In this document: in pieces, positions 40,947 through 51,435 of the stretch
How the letters are laid out: each line of letters starts with the position of its first letter
Position numbering within the stretch: the first letter of the stretch is position 1
NCBI GenBank assembly: GCA_947624725.1
Contig: CANQLP010000004.1
Coordinates: forward strand, 29,841 to 93,840
Origin: an uncultured Clostridia bacterium
GTDB taxonomy: Bacteria > Bacillota_A > Clostridia > TANB77 > CAG-508
Reading direction: 5' to 3'
DNA length: 64,000 nt
Notes under the pieces: model-generated
Told to the model about the DNA's origin: nothing
Databases searched by the model: none
Seen by the model: only the letters and a program-made list of their open reading frames with translations
Position numbers and translations under genes: made by a program

Positions 40947-43900
40947 GTGAATGAGATTACAGAGAGAATTTTAGACATTGATGAGAATAATAAACTGCGA
41001 GAATTAAATAAAATAAAAATAAGCCCAATAACTATATTGGGCTTATCTGACATTGCTAAGTCTTGTATAGTAGAAGTAATAGAAGATAAATTAAAGAAAA
41101 CACTACTTCTTGTTACATACAATGAGCTTCAAGCACAAAAACTAAATAGAGATTTAAAAAGCATATATGAGAATGTTACATATATACCTAAAAAGGATAT
41201 CGTAACTTACGAATATGATGCGCAAAATATGGATATTTTATATTCAAGAATAGAAGGAATTACGAAGCTTTACAATAAAGAAGCAGAAGTAGTAGTATTA
41301 AGTATTGAAACACTAATGCAACCTATCTTATCTAAAAAGATAATGCAAAGCAGTGTTTTAAAATTAATGACAGCAAATGAATATGATATCGAAAAAATAA
41401 AAGAAAAACTAGTAAAACTTGGATATAGAAGGACAGATCTTGTAGAAGGTAAAGGAACCTTCAGCGTAAGAGGAGATATTTTAGATATTGCCTTTTCAGA
41501 GAAAAAGGGAATAAGAGTAGAATTTTTTGGAGATGAGGTAGACCAAATAAGGCGTTTTGATATAGCAACACAGAGGTCAACTGAGAATATAAATCAAATC
41601 AAAATTTTTCCAATTTCGGAAGAAATAGTAAAAGAACCAGATGGAACAATTTTGGAATACTTGCCAGAAAATTCTATCATAGCTTTTGATGAATTAAGCA
41701 AAATAACATTAAGGTCAGAAAATATTTTAAATGATAATACTCTTGCAATTCAAGATTTAATAGAGAGAAATAAAAAAGTTCCATATGTTTTAGAGCATAT
41801 GTATAATATGGAATATTTATTAAATAGAACAAAAGAATTTCAAGAGATTAGATTGGATTCTAATGATATAACATCTGAAAAAGGGACAGTTATAACATAT
41901 TTACACGAAGATATAAAGAAAATTGAAGAAATATTTTTTGAAGTTACCAAACAGGATAAAGAGGCAAGAATTAGTAAGCCTAGAGTAAGAAGAACATCTG
42001 AATTTAGAGAAGCAGAAAAAGTAACTTTTAGTGATTTAAAAATTGGAGATTATGTAGTCCATAAAACTCAAGGAATAGGTCAATATATTGGAGTAAACAC
42101 CATTACAACAGATGGTGTTACAAAAGACTATATAAAGGTAAAATATACAGGTTCAGATGTCCTATATATACCAACGAATTCTTTAGATAATGTTAGAAAA
42201 TATGTAGGTGGAGGAGAAAAAGCACCTAAAATAAATAAATTAGGCTCTAAAGAGTGGGAAAATACTAAAAACAAGGTAAAATCAAACTTAAGAGAAGTTG
42301 CAAGAAATCTAATTGAACTATATGCAAAAAGGCAAAAAGCAAAAGGATTTGCATTTGAAAAAGATACACCATGGCAAAAAGAATTTGAAGATGCATTCCC
42401 ATATGAAGAAACAGAAGATCAGTTAAGATGTATAGAAGAAGTAAAAGAGGATATGGAAAAACAAAAGCCTATGGATAGGCTATTGTGTGGAGATGTAGGC
42501 TATGGTAAAACAGAGGTTGCACTTCGTGCAGCTTTTAAAGCTTGCATGAATGGCAAGCAAGTTGCGTATTTAGTACCAACTACAATTCTTGCAAATCAGC
42601 AATATGAAACATTCAAAGAAAGAATGGATAAATTCGGTGTAAAGGTTGAGCTTTTAAATAGATTTAGAACTCAAAAAGAACAGCTTGAGATTATTAGAAA
42701 ATTAAAACTAGGACAAATTGATATAGTAATTGGAACTCATAGATTGCTTAGCAAAGATGTAAGATTTAAGGATTTAGGATTTTTAATAATAGATGAGGAG
42801 CATAGGTTCGGAGTTAAGGATAAAGAAAAAATAAAGGAATTAAAACATAATATAGATGTATTAACAATGACAGCAACCCCAATTCCTAGAACGCTTCATA
42901 TGTCTATTGTTGGAGTTCGTGATATGTCTGTTATATATGAGCCTCCACAAGATAGAAAACCTGTTAGAACTTATGTGTTAGAATATGACAAAGAGATAAT
43001 TAAAGAAGCGATAACAAAGGAGTTAGAAAGAAAAGGTCAAGTATTTTATTTATTTAATAATGTAGAAGGAATAGAAGAAAAGAAGAAAGAAGTAGAAGAG
43101 CTAGTTCCAGAAGCTAAAGTTCGGATTTGCACATGGTAAAATGAGTGGAGAAGAACTTGAAGACATAATGATGGACTTTATAAATAAAAAGCTAGATGTA
43201 ATCGTTTGTACAACAATACTCGAATCAGGAATAGATATACCAAATGCTAACACTATAATTATCGAAAATGCTGATAGACTTGGACTTGCACAGCTATATC
43301 AAATTAGAGGAAGAGTTCGGAAGAAGCAATAGAGAAGGATTTGCATATATAACATATAAAAGAGATAGGCTTTTATCAGAAGTTGCAGATAAGAGGCTAA
43401 AAGCAATAAAAGATTTTACAGAATTTGGTTCAGGATTTAAAATAGCACTAAGGGATTTAGAGATAAGAGGAGCAGGAAGCCTAGTTGGAGAATTTCAGCA
43501 TGGACACATGGAACAGGTTGGATATGACATGTATTGCAGACTTTTAGATGAAGTAATGAAAGAGATGCAAAGTGAAAAAGCTGGCAAAAGTATTGAAACG
43601 CAAAATACAGAAAATGAAGATATTCAAATAGATTTGAATGTTTCAAGCTATATTCCAGAAGAATATATAGAAAGTAGCAATATCAAAATTGAAGTTTATC
43701 AAAATATTGCCCTTTCAAAAAATGAGGAAGAAATATTAGACATAACAGATGAGATAATAGATAGATTTGGAAGTATGCCAAAAGAGGTAGAAAACTTGTT
43801 AGAAATTGCAAGAATCAAGAATATGTGCAGAGAAAAAGGTATAAACAAAATAATTCAAAGAAATAAAAATGTTATATTTTATTTCTCACCAAATAATTTC

Positions 43901-44047
43901 AACTTGGATAATATGGATAAATTAATTAATGAATATAAAAATAATATAAAGTTTTCACCATCTGCGATTCCATATATTACATACACAATAGATTTAAACA
44001 AATCTATTATAAAACAAGTAAAGGAGTTTTTAAATATATGCAAGTAA
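40947..44047 (+). CDS. mfd: Transcription-repair coupling factor Mfd, two CGG +1 shifts
   Basis: 1032 residues from GTG 40947, somewhat short for Mfd. UvrB-like N-terminal region, RNA polymerase-interacting domain ([20 protein letters not shown]), and RecG-like translocase: [49 protein letters not shown]. The skip at C43122 gives [16 protein letters not shown] and that at C43318 gives [18 protein letters not shown] (motif VI with arginine finger). Without both shifts the helicase cannot hydrolyse ATP. Confidence 0.95.
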
Positions 44048-44835
44048 TAACAAGCAAAGATAATGAAATAATAAAAGATATAAGAAAATTAAGAGAAAAG
44101 AAGTATAGAGATTTAACAGGGACTTATGTTGTAGAAGGAATAAAACTAATTAAAGAAGCAATGGAGGAAAATGCTAAGATAAAGAAAATAGTAGTTTGTG
44201 AAGATTGCTTAAAGGATAACTGTACAGAGCAAAAATTCTTATATCAAATAGCAAAATTTGATTGCATATATGTAACTCGTAAAATATTTTCTCTTTTGAC
44301 TGATGTTGTAAATCCTCAAGGAATGCTTGCTATTATTGAAAAAGAAAGTAGCGAAGAAAAACTAAAATTTACTGAAGACATCATAATTGTTTTAGATGGA
44401 ATACAAGATCCAGGAAACCTTGGAACTATAATAAGGACAATAGATAGTGCAGGCTTAAGTCAAGTTGTCTTATCAAAAACAAGTGTTGATGCATATAACC
44501 CAAAGGTTGTACGCTCAACTATGGGTGCAATTTTTAGAGTAAAAATAATTGAGGCAGAAGATTTAGTTTTAACTTTAAAAAACATGAAAAAACATAAGTA
44601 TAAAGTAGTTGCAACATCTCTTTCTGGAACTGAAAATATTTATGAAATTGATTATAGTAAAAAAGTAATTGTAATTGGTAATGAAGCAAAGGGAGTTTCA
44701 AAAGATATTCTTGATGTAGCAGATATGAAAGTAAAAATCCCAATGCTTGGAAAAACAGAAAGCTTAAATGCAGGGGTTGCAACAGGAGTTATGCTTTATG
44801 AGTATGTAAGAAGAAAAGTAAGTAATAAACATTAA
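44038..44835 (+). CDS. SpoU/TrmH family RNA 2'-O-methyltransferase
   Basis: 265 residues, overlapping the end of mfd by 10 bases. N-terminal substrate-binding domain (YVVEGIKLIKEAMEENAKIK), C-terminal knotted SPOUT domain: VLDGIQDPGNLGTIIRTIDS, VVRSTMGAIFRV and IVIGNEAKGVSKDI then IPMLGKTESLNAGVATGVML. Methylates a ribose in rRNA or tRNA; the exact target is not visible. No CGG. Confidence 0.92.
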   Translation: MQVITSKDNEIIKDIRKLREKKYRDLTGTYVVEGIKLIKEAMEENAKIKKIVVCEDCLKDNCTEQKFLYQIAKFDCIYVTRKIFSLLTDVVNPQGMLAIIEKESSEEKLKFTEDIIIVLDGIQDPGNLGTIIRTIDSAGLSQVVLSKTSVDAYNPKVVRSTMGAIFRVKIIEAEDLVLTLKNMKKHKYKVVATSLSGTENIYEIDYSKKVIVIGNEAKGVSKDILDVADMKVKIPMLGKTESLNAGVATGVMLYEYVRRKVSNKH

Positions 44836-44904
44836 TAAATGTATAAATTAACACAAAATGGAAATAATTAAAATAGTTTAATAATTGTACAATTTGGAGG
44901 TATT

Positions 44905-45586
44905 ATGAAAAAAATAACTATTTGTATTATTTCTATTTTTTTAATAATCTTTGCTTATGCATATTATACAAATGTTTCAAACGATAGTATGGAAGTTTTA
45001 TCTAAATATGGTTCATCTGGAGATGAAGTTAGACAGATACAGCAAAAACTTAAAAATTGGGGATATTATACAGGAAATGTAGATGGTGTGTATGGAAGCA
45101 AAACACAAGCTGCTGTTAGAAAATTCCAGAAAACAAATGGACTTTCTGTTGACCGGAATTGCAGGGGAAAAGACACTTGCTGCTATGGGAATTACATCTA
45201 AAAGTTCATCTAGTTCAAGCTCTGGAAAAACAAATTCTTCAGACTTAAATTTACTTAGTAGAATAGTTTATGGAGAAGCAAGAGGGGAAGAGTATAGAGG
45301 ACAAGTTGCAGTTGCAGCAGTTGTTTTAAATAGAGTAAGTAGTTCTAATTTCCCAAATACTATTGCAGGAGTAGTATATCAATCTGGTGCGTTTGATGCT
45401 GTAAAAGATGGACAAGTAAATTTATCACCTAATAAAACAGCAATAAGTGCAGCACAAGATGCACTAAATGGTTGGGATCCATCATATGGAGCTTTATATT
45501 ATTTTAATCCAAGTACTGCAACAAGTAAATGGATATGGAGTAGGAAACAGACTGTTACTATAGGAAAACACATATTTTGTGTCTAA
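44905..45586 (+). CDS. Spore cortex-lytic type hydrolase (SleB/CwlJ domain), one CGG +1 shift
   Basis: 226 residues after the skip at C45154. Signal peptide at residues 1-22, peptidoglycan-binding domain (GDEVRQIQQKLKNWGYYTGN), Ser-rich linker, and hydrolase_2 domain from about residue 110 (LLSRIVYGEARGEEYRGQVA, then LYYFNPSTATSKW). The skip restores VDGIAGEKTLAAMG at the end of the binding domain. Probable role in germination cortex lysis or mother-cell wall turnover, matching SpoIIID. Confidence 0.9.
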
Positions 45587-45606
45587 ATTGTGAATTTTTC
45601 AAAAAA

Positions 45607-45633
45607 TTAGCACTCTACACTTGACAGTGCTAA
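45607..45633. promoter_or_regulatory. CIRCE operator for hsp20
   Basis: TTAGCACTC, nine bases, then CAGTGCTAA: one mismatch from the HrcA consensus. It overlaps the -35 box. Confidence 0.85.
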
Positions 45634-45649
45634 ATAATAGTTATATAAT
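45621..45649 (+). promoter_or_regulatory. hsp20 promoter
   Basis: TTGACA 45621-45626, 17-base spacer, TATAAT 45644-45649. The -35 is inside the CIRCE element, so HrcA binding should block polymerase. Confidence 0.85.
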
Positions 45650-45773
45650 ACTAGTATAGAAAAAGTACTTTTCCAAATAAATAATATATATTCAAATAAA
45701 TATTGTATTGCTAAACAGGCCCAAAATGCAATACAAAAAATGTTATTTGAATTAAAGATAGGAGGAAAAAATT

Positions 45774-46196
45774 ATGATGTTAATACCAAGAAAAAGAAAT
45801 TACGATATTTTTGATAGCTTTTTTGATGATCCATTTTTTGAAGGAGGTAAAAGAAGAGAACGCCATGATATAATGAGAACAGATATTAAAGAAAAAGATG
45901 GAAATTATATACTAGAAATGGATGTTCCAGGATGCAATAAAGAAGATATAAAAATAGAGCTTGAAAATGGATATGTAACAATTAGTGCAAAAACAAGCAA
46001 TAAAGTAGATGAAGAAGAAGAAGGATATATATATAAAGAAAGATTCGTTGGAGAATGTTCAAGAAGCTTTTATGTAGGAGATAATGTAAAAGAAGAAGAT
46101 ATTAAAGCAAGCTTCAAAAACGGAACTTTAATGTTAACATTCCCAAAAGAAGAAGCAAAACAAATTGAAAACAAAAAAACTATTGAAATTGAATAA
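45774..46196 (+). CDS. hsp20: Hsp20 small heat-shock protein
   Basis: 140 residues. Alpha-crystallin domain from about residue 35: MRTDIKEKDGNYILEMDVPG, DIKIELENGYVTISAKT, then ERFVGECSRSFYVGDNV and AxFxNGxL-type KASFKNGTLMLTFPKE. ATP-independent holdase. Two ATGs at the start, both well spaced from aggagg. A CIRCE element marks HrcA control. No shift site, like the other chaperones. Confidence 0.95.
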   Translation: MMLIPRKRNYDIFDSFFDDPFFEGGKRRERHDIMRTDIKEKDGNYILEMDVPGCNKEDIKIELENGYVTISAKTSNKVDEEEEGYIYKERFVGECSRSFYVGDNVKEEDIKASFKNGTLMLTFPKEEAKQIENKKTIEIE

Positions 46197-46210
46197 TGAT
46201 TTAAGAACTA

Positions 46211-46250
46211 GTCTAAAGGATGAAGAATCCTTTAGACTCTATTTTTTTCA
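46211..46250 (+). terminator. Terminator of hsp20
   Basis: agtctaaaggat / atcctttagact stem and T-run. Confidence 0.85.
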
Positions 46251-46334
46251 AAAATTAAAAAAAAATCACAAAAAAACTTGAATAAAATTTTTATATAGGA
46301 TATAATAAACAATAAGAAAGTTTTGGAGGAACAT

Positions 46335-46553
46335 ATGAAAAAATATAATTCTGAAAAAGGCTCTATGTCAGTATTTGTTATAATTGCATTCATTTTTTGT
46401 ATGACGATTGTAATAAATATATATTGGTCAACGACCAATGATCAAGTTACAGTCTTGCAGGCTGAACAAAGGATAAAACAAATCTACGGAGAAGATATAA
46501 ACAGAATGGAAGAATTACATTCTGGCTTAAATAATGATGTAGTAATAGAATAA
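46335..46553 (+). CDS. Small membrane protein with TadE/pilin-like N terminus
   Basis: 72 residues from ATG 46335 (ggagg 8 bases before). Begins MKKYNSEKGSMSVFVIIAFI, a charged head, then Gly-Ser and a hydrophobic stretch, like pseudopilin or TadE-type proteins in Clostridia. Rest is polar. It is upstream of minD, but a separate promoter region (46554-46700) lies between. A prepilin peptidase gene exists at 53457. Function inferred only from shape. Confidence 0.5.
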   Translation: MKKYNSEKGSMSVFVIIAFIFCMTIVINIYWSTTNDQVTVLQAEQRIKQIYGEDINRMEELHSGLNNDVVIE

Positions 46554-46700
46554 ACAAAAGTAAAATATATTAATGTTATATGTAAAAACTAGAATGTAAA
46601 TAATGGCAAATACATTGTTAACTAATATGTTTTACTTTTTTTACATAGATTAATAATTAATAAAATAAGTGCAATTAAAACTAATTAGGAGGAGAAATAA

Positions 46701-47495
46701 ATGGGAGAAGTTATAGTAATAACATCTGGAAAAGGTGGAGTTGGAAAAACTACAACAACGGCAAATTTAGGCGCATCTTTAGCTCTAGAAGGTAAAAAAG
46801 TTGCATTAGTTGATACTGATATTGGACTTAGAAACCTTGATGTTGTTATGGGATTAGAAAACAGAATAGTATATGATATAGTTGATGTAGTAGAAGGCAG
46901 ATGCAAATTAAGACAAGCATTAATAAAAGATAAAAGATATAATGAATTATTCCTTTTGCCAGCAGCCCAAACGAGAGATAAAAGTGCTGTTAATGAAGAG
47001 CAAATGAGGACACTTACAAAAGAGCTAAAGGAAAATTTTGATTACATATTGATAGATTGCCCAGCAGGAATAGAACAAGGATTTAAGAATGCTGTTGCAG
47101 GAGCAGATAGAGCAATTGTTGTTACAACAGCTGAAATTTCAGCAATTAGAGATGCTGATAGAATAATTGGATTATTAGAGTCATTAGAACTTAAAAATTC
47201 AGAACTTATAATAAATAGAATTAGACCAAACATGGTAAAAAAAGGCGAAATGATGGATGTAGAAGACATTGTAGATTTACTTTCAATAGAGTTAACAGGT
47301 GTTGTTCCAGATGATGAATACATAATTACACAAACAAACAAAGGAGAACCCGTAATATCTAACAAAAAAGCACCTTCAGGTAAAGCATATAGAGAAATTG
47401 CAAAGAGAATACTTGGAGAAAATATAGAAGTAACAATACCAGGAAGAGAAAAAGGATTTTTCGCAAAGTTAAGAAGAATTTTTAGTAGAAGATAA
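46701..47495 (+). CDS. minD: Septum site-determining protein MinD
   Basis: 264 residues. Deviant Walker A GKGGVGKTTTTANLGASLAL at residue 10, VDTDIGLRNLDVVMGLENR, Walker B-like DYILIDCPAGIEQGF, and C-terminal amphipathic membrane-targeting helix (GFFAKLRRIFSRR). Positions the division septum with MinE. No minC lies upstream; the usual order is minC-minD-minE. Confidence 0.95.
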   Translation: MGEVIVITSGKGGVGKTTTTANLGASLALEGKKVALVDTDIGLRNLDVVMGLENRIVYDIVDVVEGRCKLRQALIKDKRYNELFLLPAAQTRDKSAVNEEQMRTLTKELKENFDYILIDCPAGIEQGFKNAVAGADRAIVVTTAEISAIRDADRIIGLLESLELKNSELIINRIRPNMVKKGEMMDVEDIVDLLSIELTGVVPDDEYIITQTNKGEPVISNKKAPSGKAYREIAKRILGENIEVTIPGREKGFFAKLRRIFSRR

Positions 47496-47524
47496 ACAAA
47501 GTAATAGATAAGGGTGGAATAAAC

Positions 47525-48034
47525 ATGTTCGAAAACATTTTAAACTTTTTTAAAAAATTAAGAAAATCAGAGAAAAAAGAAAATAATTCTAAGGAAACTG
47601 CAAAAGAAAGATTGCATTTAGTTTTAATGCAGGATAGAGCGAATGTTTCGCCAGACTTTTTGGATATTATGAAACAAGAAATAATAGAAGTTATAAAGAA
47701 ATATGTAGATGTAAACGAATCTGAAATTGATGTTAGAATGACTAACAGACAAAATGATGATGGAACAAGCGGAGCACCTGCATTGTATGCTAATATTCCA
47801 ATAACTAATATAAGAAATGATATTCTTGTTGAAAAGAAAAAAGAGTCTGAAAAACAAAAAGAAGAAACAGAAGACAAACATGATGAGAAAAACAGTGAAA
47901 CTATAGAAAGTAAAGATGAAAATAATACAAATGAAGATGTAGAACATGTGTCAAATGAAGTCGCTAATGCGCCTAGCGAAAATGATGCACAAGAAAGTAA
48001 TGAACCTATTGAAGAAACAGTAAATCAAAATTAA
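47525..48034 (+). CDS. minE: MinE with long acidic C-terminal extension
   Basis: 169 residues, about twice usual MinE length. Residues 1-92 are typical: [40 protein letters not shown], then [20 protein letters not shown]. Residues from about 105 are a Glu/Asp/Asn-rich tail, likely disordered. Stimulates MinD ATPase and drives oscillation. Starts 29 bases after minD. Confidence 0.9.
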   Translation: MFENILNFFKKLRKSEKKENNSKETAKERLHLVLMQDRANVSPDFLDIMKQEIIEVIKKYVDVNESEIDVRMTNRQNDDGTSGAPALYANIPITNIRNDILVEKKKESEKQKEETEDKHDEKNSETIESKDENNTNEDVEHVSNEVANAPSENDAQESNEPIEETVNQN

Positions 48035-48054
48035 GAAATTTAGAGGGTTTATTG

Positions 48055-49165
48055 ATGAATAAAAAATTGCTAAAAAATATAGAATGGGGAGTATTAATAT
48101 GTGCAGTAATCTTACTTGGAATAGGGATTATTGCACTATTTTCTGCAACTCAAGATGATTCATTAGAGGAATTTAATAAACAAATATTATGGGGAGTTAT
48201 TAGTATTCCTATAATGATAATTGTTATTTTTATAGATTATAATTTTATTGCAAAATTATCACCAGTTCTTTATGGATTGGCGATTATTTCGCTTATTGCA
48301 GTTTTATTTACAGAACCAATACATGGAGCATCCAGCTGGTTTAAATTGTCAGAAACTGTTACTATACAGCCAAGCGAATTTGCTAAAATAATATTAATAA
48401 TTTTTTTGGCATATATTACAGTAAAATTGCAAAAAAGAAATAAAAATGAGATAAATACCATATGGAAACTTGGAATTGTTCTTATTGCAGCAGGTGTACC
48501 TATGGCATTAATTATAATGCAACCAGACTATGGAACCGTTATGGCATTTGCAGTATCAGTAGTATTTATGCTATTTGCAGCAGGTATAGATAAAAAATAT
48601 ATAATCATAACATTACTTATTGTAATTGTTACACTTCCACTTTTATATCTTTTCATTTTACCAGAGCATGCAAAAGCAAGAATAGATGTATTCTTGCATC
48701 CAGAGATGGATCCAAAAAATAAAGGATATAATTTAATACAATCAAAACTTGCAATAGGTTCAGGAAAGCTTTTTGGTATGGGAATTTTGAAAGGAAATCA
48801 AACACAACTGCGGTTATCTTTATCCTAAAACGACCGACTTTATATTTTCTGTTATTGGAGAAGAAATGGGATTTATTATGGCTACATCAATAATTGTTTT
48901 ATATGTAATAATGATAACCAAGTCTATATATATTGCAAAAACAGCAAAAGATGATCTTGGAAGTTATATTGCGGTAGGAATTGCAGGAATCTTTACTTTC
49001 CATATGATGGAAAATATAGGGATGACAATGGGACTTTTACCAATAACAGGTGTACCACTTCCATTTGTTAGCTATGGAGGAAGCTCACTCATTACTAATT
49101 TTATTTGTATTGGATTACTTTTAAATATTAGTATGAGGAGGAAGAAGGCCATATTCGTAGATTAA
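48055..49165 (+). CDS. rodA: Rod shape-determining SEDS protein RodA, one CGG +1 shift
   Basis: 370 residues from ATG 48055 after the skip at C48811 (CAA CTG, C, GGT TAT). About ten membrane helices. SEDS motifs: [36 protein letters not shown], then across the junction [20 protein letters not shown], and [17 protein letters not shown]. Peptidoglycan glycosyltransferase of the elongasome; minDE neighbourhood supports RodA over FtsW. Confidence 0.9.
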
Positions 49166-49190
49166 TTTTTTCAAAAAGTAGGAGAATAAA

Positions 49191-50178
49191 ATGTACTTGC
49201 ACAAATTAAAAATAGGAGATGTAGAATTAGAAAATAATATAATACTTGCACCAATGGCAGGAATAACAGACCTGCCATTTAGGCTTATTTGTAAAGAATA
49301 TGGAGTGCGGTGCTGTTTGTACTGAAATGGTAAGTAGTAAAGCTTTGATGTATGGAGATGAAAAGACAAAAAAGCTTTTAAATACAAATGGAGAAAAGCA
49401 TCCAATTATTGCACAAATTTTTGGAAGTGATGTAGAAGCAATGAGAATTGCTGCAAAGTTTGTAGAACAAACTGCTGATATTATAGATATAAATATGGGA
49501 TGCCCTGCACCAAAAATTGTAAAAAATGGCGATGGAAGTAAGCTTTTGACTAATATAGATTTAGCAGTAGAAATTGCAAAAGAAGTTGTAAAAAATGTAA
49601 AAAAACCAGTAACTGTAAAAATAAGGAAAGGCTGGGACAGTAAGAACATTGTATATGAAGAACTTGGAAAAAGACTAGAAGAAGTCCGGAATATCTGCTA
49701 TAACGCTTCATCGGAAGAACTAGAGAAGAATACTTTACAGGAGAATGTGACTTAGAAAGTATAAAAAGATTGAAAGAAATTTTAAGCATTCCAGTTATCG
49801 GAAATGGAAATATAAAATCAGGCGAAGATGCTCTAAAAATGCTTGAATACACAAAATGTGATGGCATAATGGTAGGAAGAGCTGCAATCCGGAAATCCTT
49901 TTATATTTAGAGAAATTTTAAGTAATTTATGTGAAGGAAAAAAGCAAGAAAAGGTGTCTAATAAAGAATTGCTAGATGTCATGATAAAACACATAAATTT
50001 AGAAGTAGAAGAAAAGGGAGAATATACAGGAGTAAGAGAATTAAGAACGCATCTTTCGTATTATATTAAAGGATTAAGAAATGCAACTGAAATAAGAAAT
50101 ATAATAAATAAGATTGAGCATAAAGACGAGCTGATAGCGGTTTTGAGAGAATACTTCGCAAATAATATGAATATATAA
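49191..50178 (+). CDS. dusB: tRNA-dihydrouridine synthase (DusB type), four CGG +1 shifts
   Basis: 327 residues after skips at C49308, C49687, C49712 and C49890. Flavin enzyme reducing uridines in the tRNA D-loop. Motifs: LAPMAGITDLPFRLICKEYG, (skip) GAVCTEMVSSKAL, DINMGCPAPKIVKNGDGSKL, TVKIRKGWDS, (skip) GISAITLH (skip) GRTREEYFTGECD, IPVIGNGNI, GRAAIGNPFIFRE (skip). Skips two and three are only 25 bases apart. All four restore residues of FMN-binding or tRNA-binding motifs. Confidence 0.95.
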
Positions 50179-50236
50179 GTAGAGAGATTTAAAATATAAA
50201 TCTTTCTATTTTTTTGCAAAAAAAGGGTGATGTGTT

Positions 50237-50863
50237 ATGGATATAATCGGTAAAAACAAAAAACACAAAAGTATTTTTTTATTAATCATTTTGATATTTT
50301 TAATAGTTTTAATTGCAATTTTTATAAATTTTGAATATAAAATTAAAAATTCTGGAAATAATATTACTAGTTCAGATAAAATTGATATTTTAAATATTAG
50401 TTCATATAATGCAAAAGTTCTAGTAGAAGTTCACAGTAATAGAAATATAAACAAATATTTAATGGAGCAGGAATATAAAAAGCCAAATACATTTATACAA
50501 GAAATTGTAGAACCTAGTAATATAAAGGGATTAAAAATCACTTGTGAAGGAAATCAGGTAAAAATAGAAAACCAATTGTTAAATTACAATACAATATATG
50601 AACATTTTCAAGGAGAAGTTTCTAACTTAAATTTAATGAGTTTTATTCAAGAATATAAGGAAGGAACAGGAAATGAAGTAATAGAAAGTGATAATGAAAT
50701 AATAATGAGAACTAAAATAAGTAAAAGCAAAAATAGATATCAAATGTATCAAAATTTGTACATAGATAAAAATACGAATCTACCTACTAAAATGGAAATA
50801 TTAGATATTAACAAAAATGTAACAGTTTACATATTATATAATGAGATAAGCCTTAAATCTTAA
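50237..50863 (+). CDS. Membrane-anchored LolA-like protein, possibly GerS type
   Basis: 208 residues. One N-terminal signal-anchor at about 11-33 followed by a beta-rich domain of alternating strands (YNAKVLVEVHSNRNINKYLM, GLKITCEGNQVKIENQLLNY, LYIDKNTNLPTKMEILDINK), the LolA/LppX-type fold. In Clostridioides GerS of this type acts in cortex modification during sporulation. Assignment is by fold pattern only. Ribosome site gggtgatg. Confidence 0.55.
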   Translation: MDIIGKNKKHKSIFLLIILIFLIVLIAIFINFEYKIKNSGNNITSSDKIDILNISSYNAKVLVEVHSNRNINKYLMEQEYKKPNTFIQEIVEPSNIKGLKITCEGNQVKIENQLLNYNTIYEHFQGEVSNLNLMSFIQEYKEGTGNEVIESDNEIIMRTKISKSKNRYQMYQNLYIDKNTNLPTKMEILDINKNVTVYILYNEISLKS

Positions 50864-50951
50864 GTAATTAATTAATACTAATTGGGGAATGTCTCAAAAC
50901 TAATAGTTAAAATATATCTGAAAATACATGTAATATTAGGAGTGAAACAAT

Positions 50952-51303
50952 ATGGTAGTAAAAAGAGGAGATATGTTTTATGCAGATTTAAGTCCAGTAG
51001 TTGGATCAGAACAAGGAGGAATAAGACCAGTACTTATAGTGCAAAATGATACAGGGAATAAATATAGTCCAACAGTTATTGCAGCAGCAATTACTTCACA
51101 AACTGGCAAGACTAAACTCCCAACTCATATAGAAATAGGTTCTCAAAATAGTGGATTAAAGTCAGATTCAATAGTTCTTACAGAACAAATTAGAACTATT
51201 GATAAAAGTAGATTAAAAGAAAGAATAGGGCATATTGATGATGATGAAATAATTGGAAAGATAAATAATGCAATTCGGAGTTAGTTTTGGATTAGAAGAA
51301 TAA
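50952..51303 (+). CDS. mazF: Type II toxin MazF/NdoA endoribonuclease, one CGG +1 shift at its end
   Basis: 116 residues after the skip at C51276. PemK/MazF fold: VVKRGDMFYADLSPVVGSEQ, GGIRPVLIVQND, VIAAAITSQTGKTKLPTHIE, LTEQIRTIDKSRLKERIG. The skip yields the last nine residues GVSFGLEE after NNAI; unshifted reading ends two residues after, at 110 aa. MazF cuts mRNA at short motifs. No antitoxin gene (mazE) is upstream in the window, where a LolA-like gene stands instead. Confidence 0.93.
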
Positions 51304-51323
51304 AAGTATAAATAATGTATTTA

Positions 51324-51420
51324 AGAGAATGGCTATATATAAATATTTATTTGTTAAAACATATCACGGGTCTCTCAATTGGGTCTTAACAAAATAAATA
51401 TTTATATATAGCCATTCTCT
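51324..51420. repeat. Long inverted repeat between mazF and MFS gene
   Basis: Arms of about 34 bases beginning agagaatggctatatata and ending with its complement, with near-perfect pairing, around a 28-base centre that holds a direct repeat of gggtct. Could be a bidirectional terminator, but is much longer than others here. Confidence 0.75.
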
Positions 51421-51435
51421 GTATTATATTAATTA

